Positions 1 through 13,016 of a stretch of 64,000 bases of DNA are shown piece by piece. The position numbers and the translations under genes were made by a program. Position 1 is the stretch's first letter. Each line of letters opens with the position of its first letter. The notes under the pieces were generated by a model that was not told where the DNA came from, did no database searches, and saw only the letters and a program-made list of their open reading frames with translations. This DNA comes from Malania oleifera. Its lineage: Eukaryota; Streptophyta; Magnoliopsida; Santalales; Ximeniaceae. The stretch is taken from the NCBI RefSeq assembly GCF_029873635.1, contig NC_080423.1, positions 103,765,273-103,829,272 of the forward strand. Reading direction: 5' to 3'.

Positions 1-1944
1 CTTCATACTCGTCTTTTGAGCTCTCTCTCTTTACTTTTCTTTTACTCTCTTGCTTTGTTTTTCTTTGGCTCTTTTGTCTTCAAGGTTTAAGCTTTTAGCA
101 CATTCTCTTTAACATCCAAACTCTCATGATCTTCAAGCTTTAATAGATATCATCTTTGCATCCATGCTTTGACTCATCTTTGTGATCATTTTCCTTAGTG
201 CTCTTATTCTTAAATCTTGAAATATCATTACTCAACCAAATATGTTAAGTTTTACTTGTTTGTTAGCATTAAAACAGGATGTTAAGCCTTGTAAGGCCAA
301 TAATCTCTCCTTTTTTTATGATGACAAATAAGAAACAAAAATTTGAGTAAGTCTTAAAAAGACTCCCCCTTATAATAAGTATTATCTTAACAATATTTCT
401 AATTTCAATATCAATATCAATATCAATTTCAATATCATACAAGATCATGCTCATCACATTGTTCAAATTCAAGATCATTCAATATCAAATACTTCTTCCC
501 TTTTTGATACATATATCATGTTCAAATTTTTAATACCATGCTCAATTTTTACTCAACTTTTCCCCCTTTTGACATCAATCAAAAAGAGTAAGATATCAAA
601 AATGATTAAGTTCAAATAAAATCACATTTTTGAGCATATGAACATCAAACATGCATATCAAGCATATGTACACACTCAATTCATTATTTTTCAATATGAC
701 ATGTGTAGTGTGCTTCAATAATCAAATATTCATGATACTAATTTAAAACTTCATATTTGTAATTCATATATGTGTTGTAACATCTTTACTAACAGCACTA
801 TCCTTCTTTGATACTTATTGAATTTTTGAATTTGTGATACCAATTGAAACATTAAAGAATAATACTAATTGAAAATTTATGATACCAATTAAACAATAAT
901 TCATGATATTAATTAAAAAAATTAGGAAGAAACAAAACATAGTATAAGCAATGAGTCATATGACTCCCCCTAAATTTAATACATTCAGATTTGATACCAA
1001 TTATGTTTTTAAAATTATCTTCCCATGTTTCAAACATTAATTCATATTATGTATATGCTCATGGATACTAATATCCAATATCATATCAATGTCATAACAT
1101 GCTCATGGATATAATTATGTTTTTCATATTCAATTTTATTTAATATATTCATGAATACCAATATAATTTATAAATACCAATGCTAATGTCACATTATTCA
1201 CAGCTCATGAATACTAAATTATTTAGATGCAAATTTTTCCATTTATCCATGTGATCCATCATAAGCATACATGGTCAAGAATTAATTTCATATTCATATA
1301 TCAATATCATATCAAAATTTATGCTTCTTAATTATGCTTAATAACTTCATGCTTAGATTTTCAATATAAAAAGGGCCATAAATTATCAATATTTTAATTG
1401 TCTTTGGAGATTTCAAGATACCAATTTCAAGATACACACATGTAGCATATAGCATATAATATAAGCATGGAATATATCATTATATTGTACTACACTTTTG
1501 CTTAGATTGTTCTTATGTTGCTCAAATATATGTCATATTAAACTTGTTTAAAAGTTTTACCTTCAGCCAGTCGGCTGAGCTTATGTCCAGTCGGCTGACC
1601 TATGTTTTTTTTTAAAATTTGTTTCTTTCACAAATTTTCTGTTAAGCTCTTTTCATTATCGAAATACTCATGCAATAAGCTCAATTTGCTTAAGATATTC
1701 TTTTCTTTTGATTTCATATGAACACCCAAACTTTATATATTTTAATACTTTCTAATCTTAAGGTTTGCATGATTCATTCATTGATTAAGGCCAACAATGT
1801 TATTTTTGTTTTTATTTGTTTCAATAAGATAAGCATTAATAAGCTTGAATAATTTTATCCTTATTCTCTATTTCAATTTTATTCAATATCCTTGTATGAT
1901 TTTTCATAGATTTGATATCAATTGAAGGATTTAGTCATAGTATT
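1..1944. other. AT-rich non-coding stretch, probable Sirevirus-like non-coding region
   Basis: No credible coding sequence is seen. The stretch is rich in short reiterated words such as CAATATCA and GATACCAATT, and in pyrimidine runs of the ACTCCCCCT type near 360, 545 and 963. It sits beside a minus-strand Sirevirus-like gag. Runs like these are common in the non-coding parts of such elements, so it is probably decayed non-coding sequence of the same element (inference). Two copies of CAGTCGGCTGA lie near 1566-1600. The same word occurs in the solo LTR at 37620-39927. Confidence 0.4.
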
Positions 1945-3126
1945 TCATCTTGGTACCCATACTTTCTTGGGTTCGGATGGTTTAACAAAATATGTTTCTT
2001 TTACTTTCCATACTTGTTTAGTTTTCACACCCTTTCTCTTTAATAGACATTCAAACTTTATATGTCCCTTTCTCTTACATAGGTAGCATGTGGTGTGAGT
2101 GTAAGCATTTGAAGAAGTGCTAGCATAATTTTTAGATTCTTTTGTAAAGCATCCCATGTAGAGACTCTTTTTCTTTATATTTTCAATTCCATTGAATCTT
2201 ATGCCTTCTTTAGTTAAAGACATTTTTTGTGAGTCAATCATTTTGTCAAAATTTTCTTTTCCTTTAGTGAAATTGTAAATGATTTTGGCTTGATCCTCAA
2301 TTTCTTTCTTAAGATCATATATTTATGAATTTTGTATACTTTTGCCATTTTCTTGATTTTGAGATATTTTGCTGATTTTATTCTCTAATTCAGAAATATA
2401 TAGATCTTTCTCATTTTCCATAGAGGATTGGGATCTTAAGTCTTCTAGTTCTTTCATCAACTTTTCATTCTTACTTTCTAATCTCTTGATTTTCAAATCT
2501 TTTTCTTTTTCAACAAGATTTTTAGATTCTAACTCTTTTATCACAACTTCATTCTTATTTTCTATCTTTTTAATTTTTGAATCTTTTTTTCTTTCCGTAA
2601 GTTTAAAGGATTCTAACTCTTTCATCACTCCTTTATTCTTGTTTTTCAATGATGTGTATTGTTTAGTTACTTTGACTAACATCTTATGCACTTTGAATAA
2701 ATCATTTTTTAACTTTTCATAAGATGACATGCTTTCATCATTGGATTCATTAGATGAATTACTACTACAACCATTAACCAATTTGGATGAAGAGTTTTGT
2801 TCTTCATTATCGTCCCATGCCATAAAGTAAGTATAAACAACTTCTTGGTCACTTGATTCATTATCGAAACTACTTGTACTCATATTGTCCTAAGTAGTGG
2901 CTTTCATTGCTTTTTTCTTTTTATTTTTAGAATCTTTCTTAAGTAGTGGACATTCCAGTTTTATGTGTCCATCCTTCTTGCAATTATAACATGTGGGGAT
3001 TTTATTCTTTGATTGCTTTGTATTGGTTTCTTCTGCATCTAATTCCAAGTTTTTGATTCTTCTTTTGAATTTATTTTTCCTTAGTATTCTTGCAAGCTTC
3101 TTAGATATAAAGGAGAATTTATGCAA
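1945..3126 (-). pseudogene. Sirevirus-like Copia gag with two zinc knuckles and a coiled coil
   Basis: A gag-like protein of an LTR retrotransposon, expected to package element RNA into cytoplasmic particles. It reads in one minus-strand frame of about 394 codons, broken by only two in-frame stops (2890-2892 and 2323-2325). The first third holds a CCHC zinc knuckle (CYNCKKDGHIKLEC). The middle is acidic, then a long Lys/Glu-rich coiled coil with repeated KELES-type heptads. The last third holds a second knuckle (CYLCKRKGHIKFEC) and ends in a WVPR motif. Two knuckles separated by a coiled coil, with a terminal WVP(K/R), are typical of plant Sirevirus/SIRE-type gag (family knowledge). The stop at 2890-2892 is TAG where Trp seems likely. 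No protease, integrase or reverse transcriptase follows, so the copy is truncated. Confidence 0.75.
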
Positions 3127-3130
3127 CTTT

Positions 3131-5640
3131 AAGAAGAAAACCCATTAGTACATTATCATATGACTAAGTATTTTATCATTAGGTTATCCATGTAGAAAAA
3201 TGTTTAATCACCAACTTTATGATCTAAGATCGTGCCTTCTATAATTTTGACACAAATCATATTTTCACTATGAGTGTATTGAATTACAAAATGAGACTAA
3301 AGACCTTAGTTTTATAACTTAACTTAAGGATGCAGAAAATATTTTGCCTCAATTTTATATTTAGACCTTAAAAAAAATCATGCTATTGATATTAACAAAT
3401 TTTCATGCTCAATTTTGTTAAAAAAAATACTTTAAATAAATTATGTCAACATTTTTCCTTTTTGAAAGTTGAATTATGTATTTCAAATAGTCTTATTGTA
3501 AGCTTGTAACAAAGTTCGGTAGTGTGACAAAAAAATAATATTATAAATAATTTGACTACGAATACAAAGTCTAATTATTAATTGTTAATTGCATTATGAA
3601 AAGGGTATCACCTATCTTAGAGTCGTGTAAAACCTTGCTACTATCTTCTTATGTCTATCAATATATATAATTGTACTTAATTCTCTAGCACAAGTTAGAA
3701 TTATGTCTGCTTTTTGTTCAGGAATATGGATGTTGATTTATTAAATTTAAAACCGTCATAGATTTTGACAAATTGGCACAGTATTGAATTTCATCAAACC
3801 TCACTACTTTCAAAACACAAAAATTAAAATATGGAAAAGAAAAAGTTTCTAAACATAACTTTTTCATAAATTTAACTCAAAAGTTAGGAAAGTAAATAAA
3901 AATTAAAATTTTTACTCGATACTCCAAATAAGTCTCCTTTTCTTTATTCACCCTTTTTGTTGGCATGTCAAATAATTAAGCTCAACATAACTATTTTTCT
4001 TCCATAAATTTTCAAATAAATTGGAAAATATACAAAATTTTAACCCAAAAAAATACAAGAACATGAAGATCACATGAATAGAGATAGAATATATATATAG
4101 ACACACACACACACACACACACAAGTGAATCTACCTTTAGGTTGTTGGGCTAAAAGCCCATTAGGCCCAAGGCCTATTATTGAATCTTCTTGTATATTCA
4201 GACTAGTCTTCTGTGTTATTTTGGGTCACTATGATAAAAACTTAGCCAATACAGCCTTATTGAATATATAATAGCGGTATACTTACCTATAAAAAGTGTG
4301 ATACTTAAAACATAATTAGTGTAACATTTTCGTTAAATATATCTTAATTGTCAATTTTATTAATAGAAACAAAAGTGAGAATGCAATTATTTTCTAATCT
4401 ACCCATCTTCACCGAGTCTAATTAACAATTAACGATGATGACTAAAATTGAATAAGAGTTAAATTTTCCTTTTGATTTTTTATCCATCTCTCATTATACG
4501 ACCCTTACTTCAATTCCTTTCAAATTTTGAACACGGGATTTTTAATACAAACATCCCAATAACCAACTATAGAAATGTTCTTTAAGGTGTTATTTTGTTG
4601 AAATAGTAAACTTGACTGGAGATGGCCGGCAGCCCAGCGCTGTTGATTTCTCTGGAATCCATAGGCAACCTACTCCACCTTCCCGCCCACCTCCGTTGAA
4701 GATTTGCTCCCACATTTGTTGATTATTTTGGTTTAGTATCTGCTATAAATAGAAGTGTGTGTATGCAATGTAATGTGGTGTGTTGAGAGTGAAAAACCAA
4801 TGAGCGAGAGAGTGAGAGCTGTCTTTGAAATTTCTCTGTATTTTTCATATTGAAATATATTGTTTTTTGTGTATTTTATTTTCACTGAGTTTCAGTCACA
4901 ACCAATGACTGAGCGTTCCTCTCCACCCATCATATTTGTTTGAAACTTAAAAAATTAAGGACATGTTTGATACCATTGTTGTTTTTTGTATTATGTTTCT
5001 GTCTGTACAGTGAAGAAACATATCATAAAAATGCATTTATTTACATTATCAAATTTCTATTTCTGTTACTGGTTTTTAGTTGTTTGTAAAAAAACTCAAA
5101 ACTAAAAATTTATGGTTTTCAATTGTTTTAACAATTTGTTTTCAAAAATTTTAATTTCTAAACTTTTTTTAAATTAAAAATAAATAAAATAATCATATGA
5201 ATTAAATAGAATTAAAATAAAAATATAAATGAATTTCAAATAATAATAATGATAAAACCAAGTACAAAATATTTTTATTATTTTTCAATTGCCATGTCTA
5301 TTTTTACTATTGTAAAGTAAATTGTGAAAGTATAACAGTTAAGTAAATAATAATAATAATTTTTATTTTTTATAGTATTTTTTTAATATATATTGTTTGT
5401 AATTTTATTATTTTAATCCTATTTTTATAATATTATTTAATATAAAGATAAAAATTAGCATTTTAAATTTAATTTTTAATTTATATTAATTTTATAAATA
5501 TTAATCAAATTAACTACTGACTTCTGATTTTAAGTTTTTATTTTCAATTTTCAAATTTCAATGTTTCTATGATTTTTAAACCCTTTTGAGGAATAACGTG
5601 ACTCACCCATCCAAACTAGTCAGTAGGGTCCAATGTGCTA
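3131..5640. other. AT-rich unassigned region
   Basis: No gene is recognised. A stretch at about 4615-4920 has a TATA-like box (TGCTATAAATAG near 4741) followed by a transcript-leader-like sequence, and resembles part of a Copia-type LTR, but no partner LTR or target duplication was found. From about 4960 to 5580 the sequence is extremely AT-rich and featureless. Confidence 0.35.
4101..4124. repeat. (AC)n microsatellite
   Basis: A dinucleotide run of twelve AC units, preceded by a short (AT)n run. Confidence 0.95.
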
Positions 5641-5648
5641 ATGAGACA

Positions 5649-5660
5649 TATATATAAAAG
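5649..5660 (+). promoter_or_regulatory. candidate TATA box
   Basis: The sequence TATATATAAAAG lies about 110 bp upstream of a GA/CT-rich inverted repeat (5772-5907). It fits a plant TATA box, but no protein-coding gene follows, so any transcript would be non-coding. Weak. Confidence 0.3.
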
Positions 5661-6924
5661 CCAGCCCGTGACAACGGCTACATATATGACCATTTAATTA
5701 TGAGAACAGCCTTCTGCCCTCTGCCCTCTCTCATCTTCAATGCATGATCAATATGCATGCACGACGCGCACACAGAGAGACAGAGACAGAGAGATATGGC
5801 CACCAATGCATGCATGGGGCCTTCAATGTTAACGGATGCCATTGGCAGACTCTAGGTTTTCAACCTCGTGCATGCCTAGCTGTGACTCTCTCTGTCTCTC
5901 TGTCTGTTTTTAATATTATATATATATATATATATAAACACGCATCCAAGTTAATTGGCCGACATTCGTACAGTATACAGAAAAAATGGTTTTCTGGCAG
6001 TAACATGCATGCATTTCCATTTTCCATCCAAACAAAGCTTTAAATAATTAAATTTAAGATAAGAAGAACAGTTCGTCTCTGAAAGCAATATATATATATA
6101 TATGCCAAGTTGAAAGTTAGCAGCCTTTTAATTAAAGGGGTGGATGAGGATATTTAATTGGTGTGTTGTCGAAATGACCATGCATATGTATCATGAGCAT
6201 TTGGGTCAACTACGTGCGTGCACCAAAGTCTTCAATTTCTCCAAGTCCGATCAGTGCAGTGTAGCTTTCCTTTCTCTGTCTTGACGTCCATTCCCTGACC
6301 CGTTTTTGCTTTTCCTTTTTTAAAAAATAAAAATAAAAATTACTGAGAAAGTGAGAACTAGGGTTGGGTGGGGACTCGGGTAAATCCTTCAATTACTGTT
6401 TGAGTTAGGAAAAAAAAAAAAAAACTAGGTAAACGATGAATGGGAACATGATTAGGATTGCTAAAAAATACATATTAATTTCTCCTCTCCTTGAATAGAA
6501 ATAGATGCTTTCAATGGTCGCCGTGTTCCAAGGTGGGAGAGAGTAATGGGTAGTTTTCAAAATAATAATACACATGATGTTGTGTAATGTACTCTTAACA
6601 CCCCAATAACATTATTTAACACTATCTAAATTGTAACTTACATTTTAATTCTTTACTAGAATGACTTCCGAAACAAAACTAACGGGAGAGTGGTCTTGCA
6701 AGGAGTGAAAGAAATTTTGTACGTGTGATTACTTGGATATAGGGGGAATCTCCTATACATCTTTAGCATGCATCGACTCTTTGAGTTCAATCTAGAGCAT
6801 CAATTTAAGGCTCCTTATGTATTTTTATTAGCTTGAATGGTGTTGTACATTATTAGGATGCCCTTGCTAGCTAGTTTGTTAAACATTGATAATATTTGTA
6901 ATTATTTTTTAATATAAAAGATAC
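5661..6924. other. unassigned region with GA/CT inverted repeat
   Basis: No protein gene is recognised. A GA-rich arm at about 5772-5795 is complementary to a CT-rich arm at about 5884-5907 and could form an imperfect hairpin of about 135 nt. Short (AT)n runs lie near 5916-5936 and 6089-6102. The remainder is unassigned. Confidence 0.3.
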
Positions 6925-7225
6925 TCACCTCTTGTGAGATTTGACAAAAAGATAAAAACCTCCCCTCAAGTTTCAAATTAAAATACCATAGACCACCCCT
7001 AAAGTTTCAGAAATGCTACAAATCTCTCCTAAGATTTGTCAAAACAGACATACCTCCCCTAAAAAAAATTATTTTTTTAAGAGAGACCTATATCTTTTTG
7101 GCAAACTTTAAGAGATGTTTTTGGGATTTTTGAAACCTCAAGGGAGGTCCTTGGGATTTTTGAGATCTCAGGAGAGGTTATTGTCTTTTTGCTAAACCTC
7201 ATACGAGATTAGTGTTTTTTACCCT
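6925..7225. repeat. foldback (MITE-like) repeat
   Basis: The two ends are inverted copies of each other. The left end has a CTCACCTCTTGTGAGATTTG motif and the right end carries its diverged reverse complement. The interior repeats CCTCCCCT and AGGGGAGGT-like words in opposite orientation, so the whole unit can fold on itself. A related, more decayed unit lies at about 20375-20640. No transposase is present. The class is inferred from structure only. Confidence 0.55.
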
Positions 7226-8349
7226 AATTTTTATTATAAATAAAATTATACCAACTACATCTAGTCAGTGGTTTTCTTAATTGATAATTTACAGTATACC
7301 AATTGCATCTAGCCAGTGGTTTTCTCAATTGATGGTGACCTATATAGCTTTATAAATTCGATTGGCTTGGATGTTTCTTGGCAGGTCATTCCCCTCTTGC
7401 TTTTTAGTTATGATTTCAAGCTTTTTTGGGTTAATATTTGATTTATATTTTTGTCTCATTAATCAACCCTACTAAGTTTTTTGAGTTTAGTATTTGACTA
7501 GCTTTTTTTGTTACTAATTGTTATCACTTTAAAAAGGAAGTTGATTCTCCATGAACCCAAGGAAGAATCTTGTGTTTCTTCTTACTTGGTTCCTTTAGCT
7601 ATGAAAAGAGAGGCTAAGCATGAATCTTTCCCTTCTTCTTCTACTCCTGTAGGCAATGGCAAACCTGCAGCTCTCAGGGATCGTAGCTTAATTGGCCAAG
7701 GAACTAGTATTGATAATGAAATTTTTACACTCATTCTTTAGCCTATCCCAAAGCTCCCAACTTCAAGGTTAAAGGTTATTCTTCAATATTAGGCCATTGT
7801 CTACGATAAAATAGCATTGTCTTAATTTCTCTTTAAACTTCAAAGGATACACCTATTTAAGTAATTTAATACTCTTTATCTCCTTTTTCGAATTGGCCAG
7901 GGTTGCCTTTATTTTCCAAATGTGAATTATTTATATAAGGGTGCTTTTTCCTTTGGCCTTCATCAAGACTTTTCCTTAAGATTATTATAGGTTGACTACT
8001 ACTAAGCTAGTCCTAATTGACAATTAAATTCTTTTAGGTTTTGCCTACTTTTCTATATAGCCCCTTAATTAACTACGAATAATGTCTTCTAAGATCTCTT
8101 CACTCAAAAGACACAAGTTAGAAAATTATTATTACTTTGGTGCTAGAAAGAGGAGAAACATCTTCTCAAGGATCCATATTCAATCAAGGGGTGGAGGATC
8201 AAATTCTTTTTCCTGAGTTGAAATAACTATTAAGAAGTGGAGCATAATAGAGAATTATTCTTGATCAATACAAAAGGATTCACTCACATTAATGTGGTGT
8301 TTGGTTCGTGACATCTAATGACATGTTCTCCATCATTATTTCCGCTAGA
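7226..8349. other. unassigned region
   Basis: No gene is recognised. A 77-codon open frame at 7508-7741 has no recognisable domain. The right part adjoins a decayed Gypsy reverse transcriptase and may be its upstream portion. Confidence 0.3.
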
Positions 8350-8810
8350 GGAAACATGATGGGAGAAAATAGATGTGTGTGGACTATGATGCTCAACGAA
8401 GTGGAGTGCACAACAAATATCACATTTCACTAGTTGTTGATTTGTTGATCATTAGTAAAGTTGTGTCAAGTAATTTGGTATTTATGATCAAAGTACTATC
8501 AAGGAAGATAGAAGGTAATGAGCTGATAACCACTTGCCTGATACGCTACAAGGCTTATGAATTCTTGTGATGTTGAAAAAGATGAATGGGCCAACATCTT
8601 TCAGCATGTTGATGAACTAAGCTTCTCATGACTACCTTAATAAATAAGTTTATCGTGTATATCTCGATGATATTGTTGTCTATATATAGTTCCATTGTGG
8701 TGGAACATGTAGAGCATGTATATACAAAAGGTGTCTAATTGACTGAAGGAGAATGACCTATATGTGATGAAAGAGAAGTGACTTAGTAACTTTAACATGG
8801 GTGGCTTGAT
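8350..8810 (+). pseudogene. decayed Ty3/Gypsy reverse transcriptase fragment
   Basis: Interrupted plus-strand frames preserve the order of Gypsy reverse-transcriptase motifs. First comes KHDG...MCVDY with NKYHISLVVDLL (about 8353-8450), then TTCLIRYKAYEFL (about 8530-8568), a remnant of the region where NAP-type residues are expected (about 8585), and a degraded catalytic region reading IVYISMILL (about 8650). Stops and frameshifts are frequent, and the catalytic Asp pair is not intact. Sequence after the solo LTR (10792 to about 11000) may be the displaced 3' part, but it is too decayed to assign. Identification as Gypsy rests on these motifs only. Confidence 0.6.
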
Positions 8811-9008
8811 ACTTGTCAAGGTCCAACTAGAAAGATCAAATTACTATATGATCAAGATAGGAGATTGATCTACAAATATAAAGGATTGGTCCTTATCTTA
8901 GACAATGTCAAGAAGGCATATGGATAAAGATGTACCATATGCTCCATGTCAACTATCTTAAGTCATTCATCGCTAACATTAAAGATCCAACTTGAAACCA
9001 ATCAACCT

Positions 9009-10791
9009 TGTTAGCCTTGGGGGCTACATAATCATTTTTATATGTTTTGATGATATTAACCTATATGTTGTTCCTAGTGTCTCCTATCTTTGCAAATCAT
9101 GTTGAGTATAGGTTCAAGTAACGAATATATAAAGTACTAGATCAAAGGCAAAGATCAGACCGAGTTGATGTCAAATAGGAAAGATCAAAAGGATTCTCAC
9201 TTGGAAGAACCCAAGTACAACCATAGGAAGCTTAAATGTAATCTTATATGTATTTGGGGAGTGTTTGAGGTAGTCTATTTTGTAACTCTTGTTAGTTTTG
9301 TTTCATGCCTGATTTTTTAGCAAGAGTTCAGTAAAATTGCATATGCATACTAGGACTCATGAATTTATAAGATTTCACTTAAGTCACAAACTCAACTTTC
9401 ATAATTTCAAAGTTAAATTAAAGAGTTTGTCAAAAAAAAAAATCATAAACTCAAATATGTTCTTCAAAGGGATAAGTTTTAATCATCTTGGTATTTTGAA
9501 TATTCACATACTTTGTCTCGATTGTGTCAAAATATGTTTTATGTCCCAAAGCATCAAGAGAGTCATACATATTTTTATAAAGGACATACAAGTATATAAG
9601 ATATCAAAATGGCTTTTCAAATGTGTTTTTATTAACAAGATATCTTATATTCAAAGAGAAACTCACTTGGACAAGTTTTAATCTTCATTAGACTTAATAT
9701 ATTACATATACTTTTGTCCAAGAATGTTTTAAATCATTAAAAGACTTTTTGACAAGGAAAAACAGAGCAATCGTCGACTAACATAGAACAACCTTGAGTC
9801 CTGATCACTCTTCAGTATTTGGGGTATAACTTTTGCTAGAAAATTCCAAAAAGGACGATCTTGGTTTCCTTGGAAAACTAAGAAAAAATCCCAAAACTTT
9901 CATGTTGATGACTTTTTCTAATTCAAGACACTTGTCGACCACTAAGGGCCACTAGTAGACAAGTCACAGACAGTGACTAGTCAACGAGAGCAGGGGACTC
10001 GTCGACGAGTGGTCTCGTGCCCAGCGCCATAATGGTTAGAAAATGGCTAGTTAGAAAATGGCTAGTTCTTCACCAAATCACATGGAATTTGCTCCCAACG
10101 GCTGGTTAACTGACATATTGGCTCTTTGGCCATAAATACAACCTATTAGACTTGTTTAGACATGGTTTTGAGCATTGTTGATCATATTTGTGAAAAAAAT
10201 GTCATTTTATCCAAAACCTAAGCACTTTACACTTTACATTTTAGTCATTCATCACAAGTGTTCAATCTTCTTTTGCTTATTCATTATGTTTGATTCATTC
10301 CTTGAGAGAATAGAGTGAGGATTTGATTGCACTCAATATTTGCTCATTTAAGGAGCATTGATTTGTAAGGTTCTTTGTGAACCATTGTTGGTGAAGGTTT
10401 TTTGTGAACAGTTGTTGGTCAAGGTTCTTTGTGAACCGAAGGCTCTTTGTGAGCAGGTAGAGATTTGTTCCCGAGTATAAGATTTCATACCCAAGTTGTA
10501 AGGCTTGCTCTGCCGGTGAAGGAGTATTCATAGTGGATTGTGGAATCCTTGACTTGGTGCTAAGGCATGGACTTAAGTTTGGTGTTGAACCACGTAAAAA
10601 TACCAGTATTGATCTTTCTCTACCATTTTCTTTATTTTACTTGTCTTGTGCATGATTTACACTTGATTTATTGTGATATAATTGCTTGAATCTTGTCAAG
10701 AGTTTTATTTTGTAGAGAAAATCAAAATATACGATAAGAGTTCATTCACCCCCCTTTGACTCTATATATTCCCGAATGGGACGATTTAACA
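9009..10791 (+). mobile_element. solo LTR, Sirevirus-like Copia
   Basis: The unit begins TGTTAGCC and ends TTTAACA, giving the TGTTA/TAACA inverted ends of an LTR. It is flanked by a perfect 5-bp target duplication, AACCT (9004-9008 and 10792-10796). It has no coding capacity. A TATA-like CATAAATA lies at about 10131. The right end contains TTCACCCCCCT, as in the solo LTRs at 37620-39927 and 59192-61127. The absence of an internal region plus the intact duplication indicates LTR-LTR recombination. It interrupts a decayed Gypsy element. Confidence 0.88.
9940..10010. repeat. GTCGAC palindrome cluster in solo LTR
   Basis: Two GTCGAC hexamers (near 9945 and 9992) and variants such as CTAGTCAACGAG lie about 120 bp upstream of the LTR's TATA-like box. 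They match in style the arrays in the Gypsy LTRs and in the solo LTR at 59192-61127. Confidence 0.6.
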
Positions 10792-10796
10792 AACCT

Positions 10797-11546
10797 AATA
10801 ACCATTGAAGACCTCGCGGTTCAATAGTCAAGAAGTTGATGAGACCCTTGTGAAAAAAGACTTCACATGATCATCAAGAAGAAGGTGACACCAGTTCTTA
10901 GTAAAGTAGAAGGGGCTTGGAGAAGAAAAAATTAGTTGGATGTTGATCAATGGAAGACACAAAGCTACTCATGAACAAAGTTGAAAAGTGTTAAATATTA
11001 AAATTTACGAGCATGTTAATCGCATAAGTGAGAGAAAATGTCATGAGTGAAATTTGACTAACGTCTTATTCTTCCACTTATTTTGTATTCAATGCTTGTG
11101 AATTTGTTCTTGTGGTGAACTTATGACTTGCTTTCAATTCATTATTTGAGTTGTGTGCTACAATTAATGTTGTAAGACCCTTCACATGATGCCCGTGAGA
11201 ATTTGCATATTAATATATATCATTTAATCATGTGCAGGTCATTTCATAATTTGAATATTTTTAAATTTCAAAAATTTAACTAAAGCCTTTTTGTCATTTA
11301 ATAGTTTTATGTGATTATCTTTTATTGTGAATCCAAATATCGATCTTTCAAAATGAAATAGGGAGCGTTAAAGAACTTTTTGAAAATAAGTATGATTCCT
11401 AAGAATATAAATTTTTATCATGAAATGTGAATTAAATGTAAGAATACCTGTGAATCAAGGAAAATTCTAAAAAAATATTGGTTGGATTAGCAAACAAAAT
11501 AACAATATAAAATCAACATAAAAGATTAAGCAGCATATATATATAT
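10797..11546. other. flank of solo LTR, unassigned
   Basis: Low-complexity sequence without a recognisable gene. The first 200 bp may belong to the Gypsy remnant interrupted by the solo LTR. Confidence 0.3.
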
Positions 11547-11727
11547 TGATAATTCGGGGATTTCAGCCACTATCGTGCCACTTTAGACAATATAGTATAG
11601 TACCAAATTCAGGGGTGAAAGTCGTCTATCTTTTGACGCATCCCTGGTAATTCATCGTAATAAACTCTCAAGGGAGAATCGAACCCGTGACCTTAGAGTC
11701 ATCAAAGTTACAGGTCATCTTTACCAC
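11547..11727 (-). mobile_element. tRNA-derived SINE
   Basis: On the minus strand the unit starts with an A-box-like TTAAGTGGTAAAG and, about 40 bp later, a B box GGGTTCGATTCTCCC. These are the internal RNA polymerase III promoter elements of tRNA-derived SINEs. The body is about 181 bp. It is flanked by a direct repeat of about 21 bp (11526-11546 and from 11728), which contains TTAAGCAGCAT followed by AT units. The AT-rich repeat makes the exact edge uncertain. The unit is non-coding. Confidence 0.7.
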
Positions 11728-11734
11728 TTAAGCA

Positions 11735-11735
<1 letters not shown>

Positions 11736-11809
<74 letters not shown>
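11736..11809. repeat. (AT)n followed by (ATT)n microsatellite
   Basis: About 20 AT units are followed directly by about 12 ATT units. They abut the downstream target duplication of the SINE, so the AT run may have grown from the duplicated site. Confidence 0.95.
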
Positions 11810-12354
11810 CAATTAACTTGGACTACTAACCCGTGAACCTTAAAATATTGCAGGAGTGTTCAATTAATAATCCAAACTTTCTTAATTTGAGCTAAGGTGA
11901 CTCTTATGAAGATCGAGGAGGCAACCAGAAGGCAAAGATGCAGTGGGGGATTCCAAGAAAGACAAGACAAGGAGATGAACATTTTAAATACGTCTATCGC
12001 CCACTTGAATGCCATGGATAGAATTACTATTTAAAGATTTCAAAAGCATCAATTAATATTTATTTTTAATGCAAAATGCATGGTTTAATATATAGTTTAT
12101 GCTTTAGTAGGTGCTGGTTGGCTACTTAATCAATTAATTAATTAGTAGGAATTGGATAAATTAGATGTCTTTTCATTATCTAATTACTGTTTAATAATTT
12201 AAATTAAAAAATTAAAATCTGTGGTATGACAGGCAATGGATTCACGCATACACAAGCTTATATCGGTATTAATTAATTAATTAGCCGGACCAACCATCAT
12301 TTCAATTCGATCCGGTTGAAATATTTTTTAATAAGAAAAATAATAAGTTGATTA
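11810..12354. other. unassigned AT-rich region
   Basis: No gene or transposon is recognised. There are short reiterations of AATTAATTAATT. Confidence 0.3.
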
Positions 12355-12374
12355 ATTTTTGTAGAGTTTTTTTT

Positions 12375-12625
12375 CTGAATTTAATATTATTTTAATAAAA
12401 ATTATATAAAAATAGTTCGAATTAAACTTTATTTCCTAAATTGATGTCTAAAAAAACACTGGTCCATCCAACGTTTTTTGTTTAAAAAATACTGGATGAA
12501 CTAGCGTTTTTTAATCTGAGGGAGAACCATACAAGTGACACGTGGCAATAAAAAATGCTGCACCAAGTAGCATTTTTAGTTAAAAAACGTTGGATGAGCC
12601 AACATTTTTTACTGCGTTAAATTTC
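12375..12625 (+). repeat. left inverted arm of long-TIR unit
   Basis: Its reverse complement, with substitutions and small indels, is found at 19470-19710. The arm carries an internal motif with repeated AACGTT-type words and a run reading GTGACACGTGGCAATAAAA. Confidence 0.65.
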
Positions 12626-13016
12626 ATCTTCTTCCTTACTCTCTGTCTATGTTCGAAGAGGGAAGCTAAGAGTCGCGAGGGTGGGCAACACAAAGTTAAC
12701 AAAGGTCGGTGGTGGGATTTTGTAGGTGACCGTTGTACTAGCGAACATTCGGTGAGCATTGTATAAGGAACGAGAATGAGGTATGTTCTTCTATATTTAA
12801 TATTGTTGAAAACCCTAACTTCTTGTAATTTAAAATTTGAATTGACATTCTGGAAAAAGTTTAATTAGTTTGAAGTAGAAATTGGTATTTTGTATCTTGA
12901 ATTTGTTTGTATTGAAGTCAATTTGGTAATTTGAAGTATCATTGTGGAACTCTCAAATTGAGGTTAGGGTTTTTTTCGTGTTTGAATTTTTTATGTATAA
13001 ATCATGAATGCATATT

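Noticed and set aside
4615-4920. Complete solo LTR
   Set aside because: A TATA-like box and leader-like region are present, but neither TG/CA ends nor a target duplication could be fixed.
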